A stretch of DNA of 64,000 bases from an uncultured Clostridia bacterium (GCA_947644595.1 CANSAE010000001.1:443605-507604), one strand, 5' to 3'; positions 1-10,467 are shown, counted from the stretch's first letter. A program made the numbers and translations. The notes: generated from the sequence alone by a model not told the origin.

Positions 1-2069
1 GTATGCTCCATGCTGTCCGAACAGCGCTCCGCCAGGTTCCACACGCGGTCCAAAAATCGCTTACAGCCCTTCACCGCGCTGGTCTGCCAGGGGGCGGCCT
101 TCTCGAAATCGCCCAGAAACATGATGTACACCCGCAGTGTATCCGCGCCGAACTCCTGCACCACGTCATCCGGATTCACCACGTTGCCCAGGCTCTTGGA
201 CATCTTTACAATGGGATGGTCCGCCATCTCACCGAATTGCTCTACCAAATGGCGCTTTGCGGAGTCCTCGCTGCCGTACTTTTTCACCAGCTCCGCCTGC
301 TCCTGCTCCGACAAGTTGACAAAGCTGTGGGGGTTCAGGCCCAGAATCATACCGTGGCTGGTACGCTTTTGGTATGGCTCCGCCGTGGGCACCACCCCGA
401 TATCAAAGAGCACCTTATGCCAGAAACGACTGTACAGCAGATGCAGCGTGGTATGCTCCATGCCGCCGTTGTACCAGTCTACCTGATGCCAATATTTGAT
501 GGCATCCCGGCCCACAAGCTCCTCGTCGTTGTGGGGGTCCATATACCGCAGGAAGTACCAGCTGGAACCCGCCCACTGGGGCATGGTGTCCGTTTCCCGC
601 TGGGCGGGGCCGCCGCAGTGGGGACAGGTGGTATTCACCCAGCCGGTCATCTTGGCCAGGGGGGATTCGCCGTTATCCGTGGGCTCGTAGTTTTCCACGT
701 CGGGCAGCAGCAAGGGCAGCTCGCTCTCCGGCAGGGGGACCCACCCGCACTTGGGGCAGTTCACCATGGGAATAGGCTCGCCCCAGTACCGCTGACGGGA
801 AAACACCCAGTCCCGGAGCTTATAGTTCACGGTCTTAACGCCGATGTTCTGCTGTTCCACCCAGTCGATCATAGCGGGGATAGCCTGCTTGACGGTCATG
901 CCGTTTATAAAGCCTGAGTTCACCATAATGCCGGTGTCGTCCTTCAAAATGAAGGCTTCCTTGGTCACGTCACCGCCCTTGACCACCTCAATGATGGGCA
1001 GACCGAACTTCGTGGCAAAGTCCCAGTCGCGCTGGTCGTGCCCAGGCACGCCCATGACCGCGCCGGTGCCGTAAGTAGCAAGAACATAATCGGAAATGAA
1101 AATGGGCACTTCTTCCCCGTTGGCAGGGTTGATGGCCACAACGCCGTCCAACCGCACGCCGGTCTTTTCCTTGTTGGCCGCCAGCTCCGTGCGCTCAAAG
1201 TCGGACTTTCGGGCCGCCGCGTCCACGTAAGCCTGCACCTCGGCATAGTTTTTGATGAGCGGTTCCCATTTCTTCACGAATGCGTGCTCGGGAGACAGCA
1301 CCATGTAGGTGCAGCCGAAAAGCGTGTCCGGCCGGGTGGTAAAGACCTCGATCGCATCCCCGGCGGAGCTTTGGAAGCGCAACTGGGCGCCAGTGGAGCG
1401 GCCGATCCAGTTTTTCTGCTGAATCTTCACCCGCTCAATATAATCCAAATCGTCCAAATCGTCGATGAGACGCTGGGCATATTCCGTGATTTTCAGCATC
1501 CACTGACTCTTCTCTTTGCGGACCACGGGCGCGCCACAGCGTTCGCACACGCCCTCCACGACCTCTTCATTGGCCAGCACGCACTTACAGGAGGTGCACC
1601 AGTTCACGGGCATGGTGGCCTTATAGGCCAAACCCTTTTTGTAAAGCTGGAGGAAAATCCACTGGGTCCACTTATAGTAGCTGGGGTCCGTGGTATCTAC
1701 CACCCGGTCCCAATCGAAGCTGAAGCCCAGCATTTGCAGTTGCTCGGTAAAATGCTTAATGTTCTGCTCTGTGACGATACGGGGATGGATATGGTTCTTG
1801 ATGGCATAGTTTTCCGTGGGCAGGCCGAAGGCGTCAAACCCGATAGGAAACAGCACATTATAGCCCTGCATCCGCTTTTTCCGGCACACGATGTCCATGG
1901 CCGTATAGGGCCGGGGGTGACCCACATGCAATCCCGCGCCGGAGGGGTACGGGAATTCCACCAGCCCGTAGAACTTTGGTCGGGGGTCACCGGTGACTGC
2001 AGCGTACGTTTTCTGCTCCAACCACTTTTTCTGCCATTTCTTCTCAATGGCGGCAAATTCGTAATTCAT
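1..2069 (-). CDS. leuS: Leucyl-tRNA synthetase, C-terminal end cut by window edge
   Basis: Class I aminoacyl-tRNA synthetase that charges tRNA-Leu in the cytoplasm. The frame reads from ATG at 2069 off the left edge with no stop, giving about 689 residues of a family usually near 800-850. Visible landmarks are the HIGH-type motif HVGH at residues 48-51, Cys pairs near residues 157-178 (CTSC, CERC), the CP1 editing region with TTRPDTLFG, and KMSKS at about 622-626. The missing part is the end of the anticodon-binding domain and the C-terminal domain. It lies 24 bases downstream of rsfS and is the last gene seen in the long minus-strand cluster; only a weak purine-rich ribosome site precedes it. 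Confidence 0.97.
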   Translation of the reverse strand, partial: MNYEFAAIEKKWQKKWLEQKTYAAVTGDPRPKFYGLVEFPYPSGAGLHVGHPRPYTAMDIVCRKKRMQGYNVLFPIGFDAFGLPTENYAIKNHIHPRIVTEQNIKHFTEQLQMLGFSFDWDRVVDTTDPSYYKWTQWIFLQLYKKGLAYKATMPVNWCTSCKCVLANEEVVEGVCERCGAPVVRKEKSQWMLKITEYAQRLIDDLDDLDYIERVKIQQKNWIGRSTGAQLRFQSSAGDAIEVFTTRPDTLFGCTYMVLSPEHAFVKKWEPLIKNYAEVQAYVDAAARKSDFERTELAANKEKTGVRLDGVVAINPANGEEVPIFISDYVLATYGTGAVMGVPGHDQRDWDFATKFGLPIIEVVKGGDVTKEAFILKDDTGIMVNSGFINGMTVKQAIPAMIDWVEQQNIGVKTVNYKLRDWVFSRQRYWGEPIPMVNCPKCGWVPLPESELPLLLPDVENYEPTDNGESPLAKMTGWVNTTCPHCGGPAQRETDTMPQWAGSSWYFLRYMDPHNDEELVGRDAIKYWHQVDWYNGGMEHTTLHLLYSRFWHKVLFDIGVVPTAEPYQKRTSHGMILGLNPHSFVNLSEQEQAELVKKYGSEDSAKRHLVEQFGEMADHPIVKMSKSLGNVVNPDDVVQEFGADTLRVYIMFLGDFEKAAPWQTSAVKGCKRFLDRVWNLAERCSDSMEH

Positions 2070-2093
2070 GCGTTCCACTCTCTTCTCTGTCAT

Positions 2094-2447
2094 TCAGCCC
2101 AACTGAGCCATGTCTATTTTTTCCGCGTCTGCCCACAGGCGTTCCAAGTCGTAAAATTCTCTGGCCTCTTCCATAAACACATGGACCACCACACAGCCGA
2201 AATCAATCAGGACCCATCCGCTGGACCGTTCGCCCTCCCGGCGCCGGGGCGGCTCACCCGCCTCGGTCAGCACATGCTCCACAGCATCGGAAATGGTTTT
2301 TATATGCGTGGTGGAAGATGCTGTACAAAGGATGAAATAGTCTGCCAGCACCGTTACATCCGTGGTACGCATGACGGTGATTTCCTTTGCCATCTTTTCA
2401 TCCATGGCCGTTGCGGCCAATTTTGCCATTTCTGCGGGTTTTAACAT
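2094..2447 (-). CDS. rsfS: Ribosomal silencing factor RsfS
   Basis: RsfS/Iojap-family protein of 117 residues, the normal size. The family binds ribosomal protein L14 and blocks joining of the ribosomal subunits in slow growth. The fold signature is visible: the DVTVLADYFILCTASS segment near residues 29-44, then the GWVLIDFGCVVVHVF strand pair near 77-91, then the EEAREFYDLERLWADA tail. It starts at an ATG behind GAGGAG and sits between the LCP gene and leuS. Its association with nadD and an LCP gene is common in Firmicutes. Confidence 0.95.
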   Translation of the reverse strand: MLKPAEMAKLAATAMDEKMAKEITVMRTTDVTVLADYFILCTASSTTHIKTISDAVEHVLTEAGEPPRRREGERSSGWVLIDFGCVVVHVFMEEAREFYDLERLWADAEKIDMAQLG

Positions 2448-2463
2448 ATCGGTCTCCTCGCTT

Positions 2464-3903
2464 TTAATAATTCGCCGCTCCGGCAGTAGTCCACAGGCTG
2501 CTGCCGTCGCTGGAGGTCTTGATGCTCACATGGTTCTCCGTCACTTGCTCATAGAAGGGGTTTAGGTATGTGTTCACCATTTCCAGCCACTCATCCACAT
2601 GGATAAACACATAGCTGGCGCCGTTGATGGAGCCATTGGTATTGCCGGGCAGGGTCATGAAATTGATATTGTTGAAATCCAGGTTCAAAAACTGCGTCAA
2701 ATACCAGGCCACATTTTCCGGTTTCAGGTCCGTCTCCACCCGTTTGTTGTAGATCTCAATGGCGGCAGTCATGTTGGGGATATTCTTCAGGTCCAAAAGC
2801 TGCTTGGCGATGGCCTTGAAAAAGTCCTGCTGCACACCGATGCGCTGGATATCACCGCCGGCATAGTTGTGCCGGAAGCGCAGGACCTTCACCGCGTCTT
2901 CCCCGGACAGCAGCTGATAGCCCTTTTTAATGTTGATATTCAAATCCTGGAATGGATCATTATAAACCATATCCTGGGGCACGTCGAAGTACACACCGCC
3001 GATAGCGTCGATGATCTCCGCCACCGCCTTGGTATCTACCACGGCGTAGTTGTCGATTTCAAAGCCCATGAGCTTTTTCAGTTCTTTTTTCAGGTTATCC
3101 ACGCCGCTGTTGCCCTTGCTCTTGTTGTTCTCGCCAATGGCATAGGCGCTGTTGATACGGTTGATGCCGTAATTGATGAGGGTATCCCGGGGGATACTGC
3201 ACACGTTCAACGTGCCCTCCACAGTATCCAGCTTGCCCACCAGGATCACGTCCGTATTGCCGCTGGCTACATCCGCACCCACGATGGCAAAAGTGAAACT
3301 GCCATCCTTGCGGCCACTCTTCGGGTCCTGGCTCGGGGGATTGTCGTCTACCACGGTTCCCTGGTTATGGGTAGGCACAGGCGTAACCAATCCTTGCACT
3401 TCGTCATCCGGCGCGGTGACCCAAAAATGCACCACCAAAAGGGCGGCAACAACGATCAGCAGCAACACGCCCAGCACGGACCCCACGATGATGATGGCCT
3501 TCTTTCCTTTTCTGCCGCCGGAAGGCTCCTCCGGGAAATCCTCCGGGAACTGGTCCCGGATCTCCGGACGTTTGGGCGGTTCCACCCGTTCTGTTCGCTT
3601 GGGAGCAGGTTGTTCCGGCTGCTCCGGTTCGGGAAGCTGGTCCATCATGCCCACCGCCTCCACAATGGAATTGAACAGGCCGTCCTCCTGCTCCTGCTTG
3701 GATTTGGGGTTTACCGGGGCCTGCCACAATCTCGCAGGCGGTTCCACCGGATGAGGTTCCTCCTCCATTGGGACGGGTTCCCCCGCAGCATCTGACTGCG
3801 GAGGTACCTCATAGAGAGGCTCCTCTTCATATTCACGTTCCCGGCGGGAATGTCCTCCATCTGCCGTGTGTTTTCCATTTTTGCTGTTTCCGAATAGTTT
3901 CAA
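2464..3903 (-). CDS. LytR-CpsA-Psr (LCP) family envelope protein
   Basis: LCP proteins attach polymers such as teichoic acids or capsule to peptidoglycan outside the membrane. This 479-residue protein has a long acidic, Pro/Glu-rich cytoplasmic N-terminus (about 1-130), a basic patch RKGKK, one membrane segment at 136-161, and an external LCP domain from about 205 to 430 that contains the CSIPRDT motif with the conserved Arg. The N-terminal arm is longer than in most LCP proteins. Translation begins at TTG (3903) behind a GGGGAG site, and that TTG overlaps the TGA of the upstream nadD-yqeK gene by 4 bases, which implies translational coupling. The polymer it transfers cannot be told from sequence. 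Confidence 0.9.
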   Translation of the reverse strand: MKLFGNSKNGKHTADGGHSRREREYEEEPLYEVPPQSDAAGEPVPMEEEPHPVEPPARLWQAPVNPKSKQEQEDGLFNSIVEAVGMMDQLPEPEQPEQPAPKRTERVEPPKRPEIRDQFPEDFPEEPSGGRKGKKAIIIVGSVLGVLLLIVVAALLVVHFWVTAPDDEVQGLVTPVPTHNQGTVVDDNPPSQDPKSGRKDGSFTFAIVGADVASGNTDVILVGKLDTVEGTLNVCSIPRDTLINYGINRINSAYAIGENNKSKGNSGVDNLKKELKKLMGFEIDNYAVVDTKAVAEIIDAIGGVYFDVPQDMVYNDPFQDLNINIKKGYQLLSGEDAVKVLRFRHNYAGGDIQRIGVQQDFFKAIAKQLLDLKNIPNMTAAIEIYNKRVETDLKPENVAWYLTQFLNLDFNNINFMTLPGNTNGSINGASYVFIHVDEWLEMVNTYLNPFYEQVTENHVSIKTSSDGSSLWTTAGAANY

Positions 3904-5075
3904 GTTGATTCTCCCCTTCGCTGCCTGAACCAGTCATATGCCTGGGCCGAGACTTCCAATACAGGTGCACCCTTTGCGCTGAGATCATCTATGGTCATGC
4001 GCAATCCAAGCTCCATCGCACCGTCAATATCCCTGTAACATAAGTCACGCAAAGCTTCAACGCCGTCAAATCTTCGGGTTGGCTCAATATAATCTGCCAA
4101 ATACAGGATTTTTTCCAGCAGGCTCATGCCCGCTTTCCCAGTGGTATGCCACCGGATGGCATCCCGCACCGCCTCGCTTACGCCGAATTCCTCGTAAGCC
4201 ACTGCCGCGCCGGTGATTTGATGCAGGGTTTTTTCTATCCCCGCGACCAACGTATCAATCATAATACCATATTTGTCACATAATAGCAACTGTTCGTCCA
4301 ATGTGCATTTTTTTGTAATATCATGGAGAATCCCCGCAGCTGCAGCCTCATAAGCGTCCCCGCCCCAACGTTCTGTCAGGCGCACCGCTTCTTCCGCGCA
4401 CCCCAGCACATGGGGGACCCGTTTGGGGGCCAGCAACTCTACCGCCCGGTCCTTGAGCCAGGATAGTTCCGCTTTAGCGGCATAGTCCCGTTTTTTGATG
4501 ATACGGGCATAGACCTTCTCACTGAGAAACGCCCGGCCTGCGGCCTGCTTCAGCGCAGCGCGAATGTCCGAGGAGGCCATTGGGTATACCGGTGCCTGAA
4601 TCAGGATGATTTCTCCGCCGTACCGCTGTTTCAGGTGCGCGATATGCGCCGAGACCCGATCATCCTCCGGCTCCCCCCGCAAAAGAACGGCCAGCACTGC
4701 ATGCTCCAAAATCACTTCCGGCATGTGCCAGGTCTCCAGAGACAAGATCATATCCGTTCCCATGACGAATATGAGTTCATCCCTGGGATACATGGCTTTG
4801 AGTTCCAGAATGGTATCCGACGTATAGCTTTTCCCTTCCCGGCGCATTTCCAGGCTCGACACCTCCACACCGGGGATCTCCCCAAAGGCGAGACGGCATA
4901 ATTCCAGCCGTTCTGCCGGCGGCGGTGTATCACTGCTCATTTCCTTATGTGGGGCAAGATTCGTTGGAATCACCAGTATCTTATCCGGCTTTAAGGCGTT
5001 TGAAACCGAATGCACTGCCTGGATATGCCCCAGGTGAGGTGGATTGAAGGTGCCGCCGTATACCACTCGTCTCAT
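3900..5075 (-). CDS. nadD: Nicotinate-nucleotide adenylyltransferase fused to YqeK-type HD hydrolase
   Basis: A single 391-residue protein with two enzyme domains. Residues 1-195 are NadD, which adenylates nicotinate mononucleotide in NAD synthesis: GGTFNPPHLGH at 8-18 and the SSDIR nucleotidyl-transfer motif at 168-172. Residues about 205-390 are a YqeK-like HD domain; YqeK enzymes hydrolyse Ap4A. The metal ligands of that fold appear as H222, H251-D252, H285, H310 and D328. In Bacillus the two are separate adjacent genes, so this is a fusion of neighbours. There is no stop or frame change between the halves. It overlaps the LCP gene by 4 bases. Confidence 0.93.
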   Translation of the reverse strand: MRRVVYGGTFNPPHLGHIQAVHSVSNALKPDKILVIPTNLAPHKEMSSDTPPPAERLELCRLAFGEIPGVEVSSLEMRREGKSYTSDTILELKAMYPRDELIFVMGTDMILSLETWHMPEVILEHAVLAVLLRGEPEDDRVSAHIAHLKQRYGGEIILIQAPVYPMASSDIRAALKQAAGRAFLSEKVYARIIKKRDYAAKAELSWLKDRAVELLAPKRVPHVLGCAEEAVRLTERWGGDAYEAAAAGILHDITKKCTLDEQLLLCDKYGIMIDTLVAGIEKTLHQITGAAVAYEEFGVSEAVRDAIRWHTTGKAGMSLLEKILYLADYIEPTRRFDGVEALRDLCYRDIDGAMELGLRMTIDDLSAKGAPVLEVSAQAYDWFRQRRGEST

Positions 5076-5099
5076 TTCATCATCCCATTCTCTAAAGTC

Positions 5100-5408
5100 T
5101 CAGGCTTTTTTCTTTGCTTTGACTAATTCGATCTTAGGGTTCTTCTCATTGCGCTTGTACAATACAAATTTCCGGCCAATGACCTGCACCTGCTCGGCCT
5201 TACAGGCTTCGCTCAGGGCGTCGCAGGCCTCCCGGGCGGTGAACAGGGAGTTTTCCTGCACCTGGCCCTTCACCAGTTCTCTGGCATGCAAAGCGTCCTT
5301 CGCTGACTGGATGACAGCTTCCGTGATGCCTTCCTTGCCTACATAGACGATGGGCGCTTCCGATGCGGCCAGCCCTCTGAGCTGGGCTCGTTGTTTACTT
5401 GTGAGCAT
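5100..5408 (-). CDS. yhbY: YhbY-family RNA-binding protein (CRM domain)
   Basis: Small single CRM-domain protein of 102 residues, the normal size. The family binds pre-50S ribosomal particles. Typical features are LTSKQRAQLRGLA at the N-terminus, the VGKEGITEAVIQSAKDAL loop/helix and the VIGRKFVLYKR strand near the C-terminus. It starts at ATG 5408 behind AAGGAG and overlaps the end of the upstream pyrophosphatase gene by 14 bases. The gene order yhbY-nadD-yqeK-rsfS matches that of many Firmicutes. Confidence 0.93.
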   Translation of the reverse strand: MLTSKQRAQLRGLAASEAPIVYVGKEGITEAVIQSAKDALHARELVKGQVQENSLFTAREACDALSEACKAEQVQVIGRKFVLYKRNEKNPKIELVKAKKKA

Positions 5409-5994
5409 GGAGGTACTCCTTTAATTTCTCATAAAATTCCCGGAGGGACTTGCCTCTGTGGGAGATGGCGTTTTTCTCGTCCGGGGTCATTTCCGCCGTG
5501 GATCTGGCATAGCCTACAGGACGAAAGATGGGATCATAGCCGAAACCGTTTTTACCGGAGGCTTCGTTCTGGATATGACCCTCGCACTCGCCCCGGGTAT
5601 CAATACGGTCCCCGTTTGGAAAGGTACAGCTGATACATGAGACGAAGCGGGCGCTTCTTTGTTCCACGCCTTCCATTCTTTTCAGAACGAGAGCAGTACG
5701 GTCCTCATCCGTGTCCTCATGGTTTCCCGTATATCGGGCGCTGTAAATACCTGGTTCCCCACCCAAGGCATCTACCACCAGGCCGGAATCGTCCGCCACA
5801 GCGGGCAATCCTGTGGCGGCAGTCACAGCCTCGGCCTTCAGATATGCGTTCTCCTCAAAGGTCGTCCCGGTTTCGTCCACTTCAAAATGACAGCCGGCTT
5901 CCGATTGGGGGATAATCTCAATACCCAGAGGACTTAAAATCTCCCGGAATTCCCGGAGTTTATGGGCATTATTCGACGCTAAAATCAGTTTCAT
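5395..5994 (-). CDS. rdgB: XTP/dITP diphosphatase (RdgB/HAM1 family)
   Basis: House-cleaning pyrophosphatase that hydrolyses the deaminated purine nucleotides XTP and dITP and keeps them out of DNA. At 199 residues it is full length. The substrate loop SNNAHKLREFREIL is at residues 7-20, the ADDSGLVVDAL catalytic segment with its conserved Asp pair is near 67-77, and the FGYDPIF and SHRGKSLREF motifs lie in the C-terminal half. Its ATG overlaps the ftsY stop by 4 bases (ATGA), so it is probably translationally coupled. Confidence 0.96.
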   Translation of the reverse strand: MKLILASNNAHKLREFREILSPLGIEIIPQSEAGCHFEVDETGTTFEENAYLKAEAVTAATGLPAVADDSGLVVDALGGEPGIYSARYTGNHEDTDEDRTALVLKRMEGVEQRSARFVSCISCTFPNGDRIDTRGECEGHIQNEASGKNGFGYDPIFRPVGYARSTAEMTPDEKNAISHRGKSLREFYEKLKEYLHAHK

Positions 5995-6893
5995 TGCAGC
6001 AGCGCCTCCACAAATTCTTTCGGGTCAAAGGGCATCAGGTCATCCACACCCTCGCCCACGCCGATGAATTTCACGGGCAGACCCAGTTCCCCGGCAATGG
6101 CAAAAACGATACCACCCTTGGCTGTACCGTCCAGCTTAGTCAGGACAATCCCTGTCAGCCCTGCGCTCTCGGCAAACTGCTTGGCCTGGATCAAACCGTT
6201 CTGTCCGGTGGTCGCGTCCAGCACCAGCATCGTTTCCACGCTGGCATCCGGCAGTTCCCGGGTGATGACTCTGGAAATTTTATTCAGCTCGTTCATCAGA
6301 TTGGCTTTATTGTGCAGCCGACCGGCGGTATCGATGATGACCAGGTCGGAGCCTCTCGCCTTAGCAGCGGAACAGCCGTCGAATACGACCGCGGCGGGGT
6401 CGGAGCCCTCCACATGGCGCACAATGCCGCAGCTTGCCCGCTCAGACCAAACCGCGAGCTGCTCGGCGGCCGCGGCGCGGAAGGTATCCCCCGCCACCAG
6501 CAGTACATTTTTCCCCGCGGCGGCATAGGACGCGGCCAGCTTGCCAATAGTGGTGGTCTTACCCACACCGTTCACGCCTACCATCAAAATCACACTGGGC
6601 TTTGTGTCCAGGCGCATGGACAAGTCCCCGGCCGTCAAGATGCCTGTGAGGATGTCCATCAGGGCGTCCTTGACCTCCACATTGGTTTTCAAATGCCCGG
6701 ATTTTACCCGCCTGCGTAGCTCCTCTACTGCCTTCGTGGTGGTTTCCACCCCCACATCCGCCAAAATCAGACATTCTTCCAGTTCGTCATAAAAATCGTC
6801 GTCTGCCTTTGTAAAATCAGCAAACAGACCTTCCAGTTGAACGGTGTTTTTTGTCTTTTTCAGACCGCCGAGAATCTTATCAAAAAATCCCAT
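5991..6893 (-). CDS. ftsY: Signal recognition particle receptor FtsY
   Basis: SRP-receptor GTPase that docks ribosome-nascent chain complexes at the membrane. It is 300 residues: a short N domain plus a G domain, without the long acidic A domain of E. coli FtsY, which is usual in Firmicutes. The P-loop GVNGVGKTTTIGKL lies near 109-122, DTAGR near 190, and TKLDGTAKGG near 252-261. One base separates it from the smc stop; the smc-ftsY order is widely conserved. Confidence 0.97.
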   Translation of the reverse strand: MGFFDKILGGLKKTKNTVQLEGLFADFTKADDDFYDELEECLILADVGVETTTKAVEELRRRVKSGHLKTNVEVKDALMDILTGILTAGDLSMRLDTKPSVILMVGVNGVGKTTTIGKLAASYAAAGKNVLLVAGDTFRAAAAEQLAVWSERASCGIVRHVEGSDPAAVVFDGCSAAKARGSDLVIIDTAGRLHNKANLMNELNKISRVITRELPDASVETMLVLDATTGQNGLIQAKQFAESAGLTGIVLTKLDGTAKGGIVFAIAGELGLPVKFIGVGEGVDDLMPFDPKEFVEALLQ

Positions 6894-6894
6894 A

Positions 6895-9800
6895 TCACTG
6901 CTCCTCCGCGGAAATCTGCTTTTGCGCTTCCGCCACGTCTAATTCAATCACCTGTGAAATGCCTTTTTCCTGCATCGTCACGCCGTACAGGCGGTTGGCC
7001 TCCTCCATGGTGCCCCGGCGGTGCGTGATGACGATAAACTGCGTCTGGCCGCACATTTTCCGCAGATAGTCCGCAAACCGAATGACGTTGGCTTCATCCA
7101 AGGCCGCCTCGATTTCGTCCATCACGCAAAACGGTGTAGGCCGGACCTTCATGATGGCAAAGTACAGCGCAATGGCCACGAATGCCATCTCACCGCCGGA
7201 CAGCAGATTGATGCTGCTCACCGCCTTGCCCGGAGGCTGCACTTTAATGTCGATGCCGCATTCCAGCACATTTTCCGAGTCCTGAAGTTCCAGGGCGGCC
7301 TTGCCGCCGCCGAACAGTTCCAGAAAGGTTTCCCGGAAGCTGTCATTGATGACGGCAAATTGCGTCATGAACACGTCCTTCATCTGGACGGTCACTTCCG
7401 TAATAATATCCTGGATCTCTTTCTTCGATTTCTCCACGTCATCCCGTTGACTGGTAAGGAATTCGTACCGTTCACTCACTCTGGCGTACTCATCAATAGC
7501 ACCAAAATTCGGCGTACCCAAGGCGGAAATGGACTTATGAAGTTCTCCGATCCGCCGGGATGACGCTGTGGGATGCGCCACCGGCTGACGCAGTTCCTTG
7601 GCCGCGGAATGGCTCAGGCCGTAGTTATCCCACAGCCGATCAATGATTTGCTTTTCTTCCAAATCCGATGCCAGCTTTTTCTGCTCAAATTTGGCGCAAA
7701 GGCGCTCCATGTCCAACAGCTGCCGGTTACATTCCTGGGCCTGCCGGTCGGTTCGTGTTCGTTCTCCCTCCAGTTCCATCCGCTGGCGGGTCGTTTCGGA
7801 AATTTCTTCTTTCATGGCCTGTACCCGCCGGGCATTCTCGGCAATGGCAGCCTCCTGGGTCACGATGGAAGCACGCAGGGCTGATGCCTGTTCCTCCGCC
7901 TGCACAGCGGCAGTGCTTCTTGCGGTACGGTCCACATCCACGGTACGGTGCATCTCCTCCACCTGGGCCTTCGCCTGTCCAGCAGCGGCCAGTTCCGCAC
8001 GAAGCGACGCTTCCCGAGCCTTCACTTCTGTCAGCGAATCGGTCAATTTCTGGCGGACCCGCTCATATTCCGTCTGCCCCGCAGTCATTCCGGCCAAACT
8101 CTGCCGGGTCCGGGACAAGGTCTGCTCCAACTGGGCCGATTTCGCCGCCGCTTCCTCCAACCGGTGCCGATAATCAGCGGTTTGTTTCCCCGCCTCCTCC
8201 GCATCTGCTGAAAAGCCTTCCACCGTTGCCCTGGCTGCTTCCTGAAGCAGCTTACAGCGCTCCATATCATTTTCCTGCTGCCGAACGGTTTCTTCCGCTG
8301 CGGACAGAAAGGACTGCGCTGTCTCCACCGCAAGGGCCGCATCCTCCGCCGCTGTCTGCGCACGCTTGACCTCCGCTTCCCCGGAACACAGAGCTCTGGA
8401 GAGCTCATCCCGCCGCTGCTTCATGCGGGCAAGCTCATTGGCGCGGGAAATGATACCGGTATTTTTGGCAAGGCTGCCGCCCGTCATGGAACCGCCTGCA
8501 TGGACCATTTGTCCATCCAAGGTCACCATTCGCATACGGTTCCCTTTTTGTCTGGAAATACGAATAGCATCCTCCATCGTCCGCACCACGACCGTGCGGC
8601 CCAGGAGATTGGATACGATTTCCCGATAGTCCTCCTGACAGCGGACCAGCGCATCCGCCGCACCGATCACGCCCGGGTCATTTCCGGGCAAGTCTCCGGC
8701 TTTTTGTCCGCGAATGACATTCATGGGCAAAAAGGTGCACCGCCCCATATCCCGGCGTTTCAGCAGTGAAATCGCCTTCGCGCCGTCCTCCTGCGTCTCT
8801 ACAATGATATTCTGTGTGGCTGCCCCCAGAGCCGTTTCGATGGCCACGGCATAGGCATCATCGGTTTGAATCAGCTCTCCCACCGGGCCGCGGATCCCGC
8901 GGAGGCTTCCCTGCTCCGTTTCCTTTAACACAAAGCGCACCGCCCGGTTAAAGCCTTCGTGCTCTTTTTCCATATCCGCCAGCAAAGAGACCCGGGAATC
9001 CGCTACCTTCAGGTCAGATTCCAAGGCAGTCAGCCTCGCCCGGACATCCCGGAGCACTCCCTCCGCATCAGCAGAGGCTGACCGCTTCTTCTCCCATTGT
9101 GTAGCCGCTTCTTTAAGGCGGGCCTGCGCTTTTGCCAGTGACTGCCGGCTTCGGTCCGCCTGTTGATCGATCTCTGCCAACTTTTCATTGGCCTGCAATA
9201 TGTCACCGTGCAGGGCGACCTCCTGTTCCCTGCACTCCTGCAAACGCTCCGTGAGTACATTCACCAGCGTGCGGCATTCCGTCAGAGCAGCACTCTCTTC
9301 GCTCTCTCTGGCCACCAGCGCGGCATATTCTCTCCGCGCAGCCTGAGAACCTTCCAGATTCTCATTGAATTGCCGCATGATCTGCTCAGTTTGAGTCTCC
9401 GTCTCTTCCAGGGCCTCAGTAACAGATGCCATACGGGCCGTATATTCCCCAATCTGCTGTTCCAGCGTTTGGGCCCGGGATTCCTGCTCCGCCATTTCCT
9501 GCCGCAGACGTTCAATCCCCGCCAATGCATTTTGCAGATTGGCCCGAAGGACCGCCGCGCCGGATTCCAGCTCCGCGCCGTCTCCTTCCAGTTCAGACAA
9601 CCGGGTACGCAATCGTTCCGCCTCCAGGGTCTTATCCTGCATCCGCAGATTCAGAGACTCTCCCGCCGCATACATGCGGTCCAATTCCCCGTGCATTCCG
9701 TCTAAATTCTTCTTTGCGGTCTCATAGTCGTTGTTCACGGCTTCCGACTGCTCCCGGAGCTTGTCCAGATTGTGCAGCCATAGGGAGACTTCCAGCGTCT

Positions 9801-10467
9801 TCAGTTCTTCCTGATAGGTCAGGCACTGCTTGGCCACTTCCGCCTGCTTTTTCAGGGGGCCGACCTGCAATTCCAGCTCCGCGATACGGTCATTGATGCG
9901 GATGAGATTCTCCTGGGTCCGCTCCAGTTTTCGCTCCGCTTCCTCCTTACGGTAGCGGTAGCGGGAAATGCCCGCCGCCTCTTCCAGCACCTCCCGACGC
10001 TCCTTCCCGCTGCCGGAAATGATCTCCGAGATGCGTCCCTGACCAATCGTGGAGTATCCGTCCCGGCCCAGACCGGTATCCATGAGCAGCTCGTTCACAT
10101 CCTTCAGGCGGACTTGCTCGTGGTTGATGGAGTACTCGCTCTCACCGGAACGATAGTAGGCACGTGTAATGACCACTTCGCTGGCATCCAAATCAAAAAA
10201 GCGGGCAGAATTATCGAAAATCAGGGAAACCTGGGCATATCCAAGCTTCCCCCGTTTCTCCGTACCGCCGAAGATAACATCTTCCATCTTCTCGCCCCGA
10301 AGTTGTTTGGTACGCTGCTCACCCATGACCCAGCGGATCGCGTCAGAAATATTGGATTTCCCAGACCCATTGGGACCCACGATGGCGGTGATATCGTTTT
10401 CAAAATTCAAGCGGGTTTTGTCCGGAAAGGACTTAAATCCTTGTAATTCAACGGCTTTTAAGTACAT
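6895..10467 (-). CDS. smc: Chromosome segregation ATPase SMC
   Basis: Full-length SMC protein (1190 residues) that compacts and segregates the chromosome with ScpA and ScpB. It has an N-terminal ABC half with Walker A GPNGSGKSNISDAI at 32-45, long coiled coils (about 170-500 and 680-1010), a hinge domain about 510-670 with GGSMTGGS, and the C-terminal half with the LSGGEMAFVAIAL signature and Walker B FCVMDEIEAALDEAN. Translation starts at ATG 10467 with GAGG upstream. It is the second gene after rnc in the rnc-(radical SAM)-smc-ftsY series. Confidence 0.98.
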   Translation of the reverse strand: MYLKAVELQGFKSFPDKTRLNFENDITAIVGPNGSGKSNISDAIRWVMGEQRTKQLRGEKMEDVIFGGTEKRGKLGYAQVSLIFDNSARFFDLDASEVVITRAYYRSGESEYSINHEQVRLKDVNELLMDTGLGRDGYSTIGQGRISEIISGSGKERREVLEEAAGISRYRYRKEEAERKLERTQENLIRINDRIAELELQVGPLKKQAEVAKQCLTYQEELKTLEVSLWLHNLDKLREQSEAVNNDYETAKKNLDGMHGELDRMYAAGESLNLRMQDKTLEAERLRTRLSELEGDGAELESGAAVLRANLQNALAGIERLRQEMAEQESRAQTLEQQIGEYTARMASVTEALEETETQTEQIMRQFNENLEGSQAARREYAALVARESEESAALTECRTLVNVLTERLQECREQEVALHGDILQANEKLAEIDQQADRSRQSLAKAQARLKEAATQWEKKRSASADAEGVLRDVRARLTALESDLKVADSRVSLLADMEKEHEGFNRAVRFVLKETEQGSLRGIRGPVGELIQTDDAYAVAIETALGAATQNIIVETQEDGAKAISLLKRRDMGRCTFLPMNVIRGQKAGDLPGNDPGVIGAADALVRCQEDYREIVSNLLGRTVVVRTMEDAIRISRQKGNRMRMVTLDGQMVHAGGSMTGGSLAKNTGIISRANELARMKQRRDELSRALCSGEAEVKRAQTAAEDAALAVETAQSFLSAAEETVRQQENDMERCKLLQEAARATVEGFSADAEEAGKQTADYRHRLEEAAAKSAQLEQTLSRTRQSLAGMTAGQTEYERVRQKLTDSLTEVKAREASLRAELAAAGQAKAQVEEMHRTVDVDRTARSTAAVQAEEQASALRASIVTQEAAIAENARRVQAMKEEISETTRQRMELEGERTRTDRQAQECNRQLLDMERLCAKFEQKKLASDLEEKQIIDRLWDNYGLSHSAAKELRQPVAHPTASSRRIGELHKSISALGTPNFGAIDEYARVSERYEFLTSQRDDVEKSKKEIQDIITEVTVQMKDVFMTQFAVINDSFRETFLELFGGGKAALELQDSENVLECGIDIKVQPPGKAVSSINLLSGGEMAFVAIALYFAIMKVRPTPFCVMDEIEAALDEANVIRFADYLRKMCGQTQFIVITHRRGTMEEANRLYGVTMQEKGISQVIELDVAEAQKQISAEEQ

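Noticed and set aside
1038..2444. Long open frame on the plus strand opposite leuS and rsfS
   Set aside because: It crosses the leuS/rsfS boundary in the opposite sense; both genes have clear motifs on the minus strand.
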